From the NCBI GenBank assembly GCA_958496175.1, contig OY292279.1, positions 3,534,001-3,598,000 of the forward strand: a DNA stretch of 64,000 bases, written 5' to 3'. Numbering within the stretch: position 1 is the stretch's first letter; every line of letters starts with the position of its first letter. Origin of the DNA: Sisyra terminalis. Its lineage: Eukaryota > Arthropoda > Insecta > Neuroptera > Sisyridae. Positions 58,496 through 64,000 of the stretch are shown here, piece by piece. The translations under genes were made by a program, and so were the position numbers. The notes under the pieces are model-generated. The model was not told the DNA's origin, made no database searches, and saw only the letters and a program-made list of their open reading frames with translations.

Positions 58496-59835
58496 TAATA
58501 ATATATATATTAGGGAGGTCCTTATTTAGGATTTGTCCGATTTTTTTTTCACGATAGTCCTAAATTTTTTTTTATTGATAAAAAAATTATCAATGTTAAA
58601 TTTAACCAATCTTGGTTTTCCAATTGACTCAAATTTTGGGCTGAAAAAAACATAGTTCATGTTGCAGTGATATCAATGCGTGGTAAACTCCTCATTTTCG
58701 GTATTGATTAAATTTTTTTTCAACGATCCTTAAATTTTATCTCAAATTGGTGCATTTTCGATTAAAACTTTAAAAAATTGACTAAAATATTTGTCTTTTC
58801 CATAATTTTTCGAGAACTTTCGATGCCAAGCAATAAAATATTTTTTTTTTTGGTTTTTTTGACTTCAAAAAAGGGAAATACTTTCAGCAACTAGGTGAAT
58901 GCTTCTTCTCTACTTCTCAAAGAAAAATTAAAGTTTATGGATGAAAAAAAAAATCAAAATAGTGAAGTTTTCCACCAATTGTACTCTTGTCTATGGAATA
59001 AACCAAAAAAAAATATCGATAAATTAATTTGAGTGATTGTCCTTTTTATCTTGTCATCTCAAACACGAGTCCAATTATTTTTCCAACTAATTAACCAGCG
59101 AAAAAGTAAAACTAGACCCATAAATATCATCGACCCTCATATTCAATCCTGCCGAGTCCAAGTTAGTGAGGCTTCAATTATATGAGTTAAGCTTTGGCAA
59201 ATCTCCAAAAAAATAAAAAAATAAAAAACTACAAAAAATTAATCAAATCGTCCGCATGTAAAATCCGTTCTCAATTTTTTCCTCGCTTTATGTTTTATTA
59301 TGTTTTTTTTGGAGATGGTAGAATTTATGAGATATTAATATTAACGTTTCTATGATTCCTCGCTATGTATCGATGGGATTAATACACACAGAATTCCGTT
59401 AGGAACTGTTCAATTTATTTTATAATTGAAACATTTCTGCTTGATTTTATTTGGAAGCGCTTTTGTATATATTGCTGTTTTATTTTTTTTCCCTGAGACA
59501 ATTCTGTTGTGTCTGCAGGAAAATGTTGATTTTTTTTTACTGATTGCTAGAAAAAATGAGGTTTTAAATGATTTATTTAGTTGAATGTTTCCGGAATGAA
59601 CGAAACGTTTTGTCTATGAGAGATTTGAATACAGTCGAGGCGATTTAATCGCCTTAAATCGACGGATATTTCTAGCCGAGGATTCAATCGGTTCAATCTG
59701 ATCGAGAGAAAAGAGAACAAATTATAAATATTCTAAATGTTTCGATGAAGAATTCATCGAGGTTGGCACTCCTGGGGGGGTTTGGGCTGATCATTCATTT
59801 TCTAATTTCATATATTTATTGATTCTCGTACTTAC
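58496..59835. other. AT-rich then mixed DNA upstream of the exon candidate
   Basis: The part 58500-59300 is AT-rich and featureless. GGCGATTTAATCGCC at 59639-59653 is a perfect palindrome around one base and sits in a more mixed-composition stretch that runs into the minus-strand exon candidate. Confidence 0.4.
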
Positions 59836-59893
59836 AACTCTTGTTCTTCTTCAAATTCAAGCAGTGGGAGTAACGAAATGGAGGATAACTCAC
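59836..59893 (-). other. Candidate small exon (recursive-splice type)
   Basis: On the minus strand the 58-nt segment lies between TTTTTTGTTCCAG and the donor GTAAGTACG (complement of 59827-59835). It starts with GTGAGT, a good donor. Two frames are open: ELSSISLLPLLEFEEEQE (phase 1 start) and VSYPPFRYSHCLNLKKNKS (phase 0 start, one base left over). The second frame would join in phase with the exon at 20395-20462, and the two lengths add to 126, a multiple of three. Neither peptide is recognised. This could be a conventional exon, a recursive-splice exon or a poison exon. Confidence 0.5.
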
Positions 59894-59923
59894 CTGGAAC
59901 AAAAAAGAAAATTATTATTAGTA
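59888..59923 (-). promoter_or_regulatory. Second candidate recursive splice site
   Basis: Minus strand: TACTAAT (complement of 59917-59923), TTTTCTTTTTTGTTCCAG, then GTGAGT (complement of 59888-59893). The architecture is the same as at 20457-20487, including the exact TACTAAT word, here about 24 nt from the AG. Two such sites on one strand support a single long minus-strand transcription unit. Confidence 0.5.
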
Positions 59924-60460
59924 TTTGTCGGAAAAATCTGTTTTTCCAATTTGTGTATGTGTGTGGAAAATGATAAATGTCTCGTTTCGTTGTTAAATTG
60001 TTTTCGAGCGATTCGACACCCGAAAATTTATTTATTATTCGCACAGTTGTTATCTTTTTCGGGGTGTGTACCATACGTACTGCTCTCCCTCATCATTCCA
60101 ACCCTTATTTATTGATGATGACAAGATATCTCACGGGAAATAGACACGTCGACTCAATATTGAAACATATTTATTACACCGAAATTTTCTTTCACCAAAC
60201 GAAAGAAATGAAAGGAATATAGAAAGGCCAAGTCAGAGTGGCAAGAAAAATAAAATCAAATTGCAGACAATTCTTAAGAATTCTCTTTATTTTATTGGAA
60301 AAAAAAATCTTCTTCTATAAATCATTTTAAAATGAAGAGTAAATATATTTCTTGGAATATTTATTTTTTATATCTTGCAACAGTTAACTAACAGTAAACT
60401 ATTTTGGCGAAATTTAACTAGCTGAAGGAATCAAACTAAATTCCTTAGTCAATTTAAATT
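59924..60460. other. Mixed-composition DNA, no gene recognised
   Basis: Overlapping short frames occur on both strands at 59819-60222. I attribute them to composition apart from the exon candidate described separately. Confidence 0.4.
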
Positions 60461-61250
60461 CGCTGTTTCCCAGATTGGAATTTAAAATTGGCCCAGTCTT
60501 TGCCCCAATTAGGCCACTCATTTAGAAACTTCTAATACTCATAACAGATCTAGGCTTGGGTCAATTTTTAATTGCCAAGCCTTGGGATATAATTCTTGAC
60601 CAAGCGTTAGCGTTAGAGTTTAACTTAGATAAATAAACAAAAAAAAATCCTTAACTTATATCTTTTTTTAATTTTAATTGGATTTTATGTTCTCCTCAGT
60701 TGTAAAAATTAATAAAAAAAAATTCCGAAATTTTAGTATAAATGGAGATTGGTTGCCAGTCCTGGCCCATGGAAATCATTTTGGAGTAAAACCAGTCTTA
60801 AGTCCAAGTTTGCCCCAAGCTTGGACCAAAGACTGGGCCAACTGTAAATTCCAACCTGGGAAACAGCGAATTTAAATTCTACTAAAAAAAAGTTTAACTT
60901 ATATATTTTTTTTTAAACTTAATTGGATTTTATGTTCTTTTGAGTTGTAAAAATTAACACGTTTTTTTTCCTAGATTATAGTGTAAATGTAGATTGGCTG
61001 CCAGTCCTGGTCCATGGAAATCATTTTGGAGTAAAACCAGTCTTTGGCCCAAGCTTGGACCAAAGACTGGGCCAATTGTAAGTTCCAACCTGGGGAAGAG
61101 CGAATTTAAATTCTACCTAAAAAAATTTAAATTGAGACTGGTTTCCCAGTCTGGTATTGGGCCCAGCTTCGGTCCAAGGCTGGTTTTACTCCAAAATGAT
61201 TTTCATGGGCCAGGACTGGTCGCCAATCTCCATTAAACTAAAGTTTTCCA
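60460..61250. repeat. CCAGTC/AAGCTTGG repeat family, direct and inverted copies
   Basis: Two direct units (about 60655-60890 and 60897-61120) are followed by an inverted copy (61125-61250), and a partial inverse piece lies at 60460-60520. Each contains TGGAAATCATTTTGGAGTAA and a GC-rich core. The core at 61037-61070 is a 34-base palindrome with one mismatch, centred on AAGCTT and built from CCAGTCTTTGG/CCAAAGACTGG. Confidence 0.75.
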
Positions 61251-61329
61251 AAAAAATTATTCAAGTAAAAAAACAACATAAAACCTAATTAAATTAATAT
61301 TGAAGAAAATTAACAATTAATTAAAAAAA

Positions 61330-62170
61330 TATAGCTAAATTCCTAGAATTTGGAGACATCCCTCGTTGATCCTCAAGGATACCATATTTTTGGAGCTTTA
61401 TTGGTAATCCTTGATGTCATACTTGATCAAGATAAAACGTTTGAATCGCATCCATTAACAAATCTCCCAAATCATTTTCTTTTGCCTTGAAAATATTTCT
61501 TGACTAAAGCTTTTTTCCTTAAGTTAAGTTCTCGTTAAATAAGAAAATAAATTTGCGATAAAATTTCAAAAAATTTCCAAAATTTATATTTAAAAAAAAG
61601 TTTAGAAAATTTGAAATAAAAAGGATTTTTTTTTTTAACAGAAATCTTTGGCTTTTTTCCTCCATCTTTTAAGTCTCAAAAGTCACCGTTTTCCGGCCTC
61701 TTCTAATTCTTTTCCAAGTTTATCGTTGGTATAAATTTATTTTGTTAAATGTAAGTTATGGGAAACATTTCATTGTTATATTGTTGAAAATTAGCAAAAT
61801 AATAAAAAATAAACCTAAATTCCCAGAGCTTTGGAAACATCCTTAATTGAAACTCAAGGATACGGTACTTCTGGAGCTTTTTTGGTAATCCTTGATACCA
61901 AACTTGATCAAACGTTTGCATTGCATCCAAGACCAGATCTTCCGAGTATATTTTTTCTATTTAAAAATTTTATTCACAGAAACTTTAAAGCTTTTTCCCC
62001 AAAGTTAGCAAGGTTCTCGGAAAGTATCGCATGTTTAGTGTTAGTATGTTAAAGAAAAAGTTTAGAAGTTTTAGAGTAAAAAGCATTTTTTTTTAGTATA
62101 AATCTTTCGTTTTTTTTTTATTGACCTTTAACGTCTCAAAAGTCACCATTTTTCCCGCCTCTTCTTACGA
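61330..62170. repeat. Two-unit tandem repeat, about 480-bp period
   Basis: Units at about 61333-61715 and 61807-62165 share CTCAAGGATAC, GGTAATCCTTGAT, AACTTGATCAA-like, GTCTCAAAAGTCACC and CGCCTCTTCT-like landmarks. No coding is seen. Confidence 0.75.
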
Positions 62171-63235
62171 AACGATCCCATTGAAATGACAAATTGTTTT
62201 AAAAATTTTCAAAATAAATCTTCCAACACATAAATCGCATTAGTGAGACCGGAACGATCATTTCGAATATATCACCGCCCTCGGCTCGATTTCGGAGTTA
62301 TAGATGTCATCCGTCCGAGTGTCACTCCACGACGACTGCATCCTAAGTGCATCCATTTCACTGCAATTATTAATGAACCGAATTTCGTTAGCAAGCACAC
62401 AATGTGATAATAATACTAACTGCATCACGAGGAAAAATTTGCATCGAATCAAACATCAATCATTGCAGAGGCCAAACGAAAAAAACTTTGACAGAAAAAA
62501 ATATTAATGGTTCTGTAATCGAATGTTGGGAACCTATTAGATAGCGACGAAAAATACTGTCTTGTGTTCCGGGACGGTGGCGGGAGTGGAAAAAAAAATA
62601 TTATGTACGGGCGTGAAAACCATTTATTATTTTCGGTGAAACGGTCATAAGTCTCTGTCTATTCAATTAGAATGGGGCACAATGCGAGATCGTTGACATG
62701 GCAAAATAATGATTCTGGTCATTTTTTATTTCGTTAACGAGTTTCGATTATTTCCATAATTTATTTAAATGGGAGAAAGAGAGAGAGTGAGAAAGAGAGC
62801 AGGGTGACGCATTGGTCCCGTTAAGAAACAAATCTTCATTCAAATTTCCAAATGCATTGTTCCAAGACTTGTTATGCAATTTTTTGTGGAAGCTTGAAGA
62901 AATTTACATTTTCGACGATAAAACCTTATACAGCAAAGCTTATGTTTCCTGATTTACCATTTTATGGTTTCCTGCAGCTTTATGAATGTATTTTAAAGGA
63001 CTCCAACTTCCAATGATTTCTAATAAAGAAGACAAAAAGAAAAAATAGTTTCCAAACGATAAATCTTACTCGAATATTGGTTGCTCTATTCACTGCAAAT
63101 AATTTTAAGATTTTATCAAAAAAAAAAAAATAATATATATATTAGACTGATTCAAAAAATAGTATTTTTTTTTCTTAATTATATCAAAAATATTGTTGGG
63201 AATCACCAAAAGAAAAATCCTGTGAAAGTTAAAGC
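62171..63235. other. Single-copy-looking island
   Basis: Mixed composition with a GAGA-rich block at 62771-62803. Short frames overlap on both strands at 62258-62507 without domains. Confidence 0.4.
62771..62803 (+). promoter_or_regulatory. GAGA-rich tract
   Basis: GAGAAAGAGAGAGAGTGAGA and the following bases form a dense purine tract with several GAGAG words, the binding site of insect GAGA factor. It sits in an otherwise unique, mixed-composition island. It could equally be a decayed microsatellite. Confidence 0.4.
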
Positions 63236-64000
63236 TCTTAATATTAATATTAAGAGGAGCCGCATCACAAATTTCGATTTTTCATTTAAATAACATGGGA
63301 ACAATATTCTCTTACACTTTGGAACTTTATAGCTCACGTTGGTGACAATATTTCGGAATAACCAAGGTATATTCTTGTAGAAAATTGAACGATCTACAAA
63401 AAAGATGATCGTACAAGTTTTTGATATATTTATTCCTTCAAAAGTTATTCGAGGTCAAAGTTGAACTAAAGAGAATTTTTTATATTTTTTCAATTTTTTG
63501 ACGCAACCATCAATTTTATAAGAAAATTTTATAGGACATTTTTTTTAGAGAACTTTTTTTCCTATAACTTATCTCTATAAAAATTCCCTGAATTATTATA
63601 TTTTTATCATAAAAATTATTTTTTTTATTTTAATTAAATAACTTAGGACCTGTGAAAAATATCAAAAACTTTTGCAGAAATAAGTTATAAAAAAAAGTGC
63701 TCTACAAAAAACGTCCAATAAAATTCTCTCATAAAATTAATGGTTGCGTCAAAAAATTGAAAAAAATATTAAAATTTCTCTTTAGTTCAACTTTGACCTC
63801 GAATAACTTTTGAAGGAACAAATATATCAAAAACTTGTACGAGATTTTTTTTGTAGATCGTTCAATTTTCTACAAAAATATACCTTGGTCATTCCGAAAT
63901 ATTATCACTAACGTGAGTTATAAAGTTCCAGAGTGCAAGAGAATATTGTTAACTTAGGACCTGTGCAAAATATCAGAAACTTTTATAGAGATAAGTTATA
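63236..64000. repeat. Palindromic element cut by the window end
   Basis: CTTAATATTAATATTAAG at 63238-63255 precedes a palindrome with arms at about 63297-63600 and 63660-63950, centred near 63625. Landmarks are CGAGGTCAAAGTTGAAC, GATCTACAAAAAA and AACTTTATAGCTCACGTT-like ends. The phrase CTTAGGACCTGTG at 63643 recurs at 63954, so another unit begins at the window edge. Confidence 0.75.

Overview
This is eukaryotic nuclear DNA, most likely from an insect and possibly a beetle (low confidence on the order). It is very AT-rich, has no long open reading frame on either strand, and is packed with decayed mobile elements of insect type. These include Helitron ends, a hAT-type MITE, Jockey-like reverse transcriptase relics, hammerhead-bearing Penelope-type repeats and many long palindromes. 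I found no tRNA, rRNA, CRISPR array or complete protein-coding gene. The window reads best as intergenic DNA or part of one or more very large introns.

Layout. 1-3.6 kb is a repeat cluster: a hAT MITE, a hammerhead foldback and a second composite foldback. 3.6-6.3 kb is single-copy-looking DNA. 6.3-8.4 kb is a Helitron with a second 5' end in tandem. 9.1-10.4 kb is a four-unit satellite. 13.4-14.4 kb is a Helitron 3' part. 14.5-19.2 kb is mostly unique. 19.2-20.1 kb is a tandem repeat, closely followed by a minus-strand splice-site pair that looks like a recursive splice site with a small exon (20395-20462). 22.2-25.8 kb carries two opposed Jockey-like RT relics. 26.1-26.9 kb is a tandem repeat next to a hammerhead motif. 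27.2-29.2 kb is a GC-richer unique island. 29.2-30.4 kb is a cluster of hammerhead-bearing foldbacks. 33.1-34.2 kb is a long inverted repeat carrying two copies of an acidic C-terminal protein fragment. 36.5-38.0, 46.0-46.4, 50.0-51.4 and 63.2-64 kb are palindromic elements of one structural type. 41.3-42.2 and 56.9-58.5 kb share another repeat family, which ends in a near-perfect palindrome. 60.5-62.2 kb holds two more duplicated repeat families. Between them lie single-copy islands rich in the short motif GAGCTTT/AAAGCTC and in G-runs.

Functional hints. Two minus-strand sites 39 kb apart (20462 and 59893) share one architecture: a TACTAAT branch-point-like motif, a pyrimidine tract, CAG, then an immediately regenerated donor (GTAAGT or GTGAGT), then a second donor 58-68 bases on. 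This suggests the window lies in a giant intron of an unidentified minus-strand gene, removed in steps. Two weaker plus-strand candidates are a short first coding exon at 35165-35242 and a TATA/Inr/donor set at 39019-39177.

The strongest RNA signal is a set of nine well-formed, covarying hammerhead-like ribozyme cores at six loci. All are of the minimal, self-complementary stem III type known from Penelope-like retroelements.
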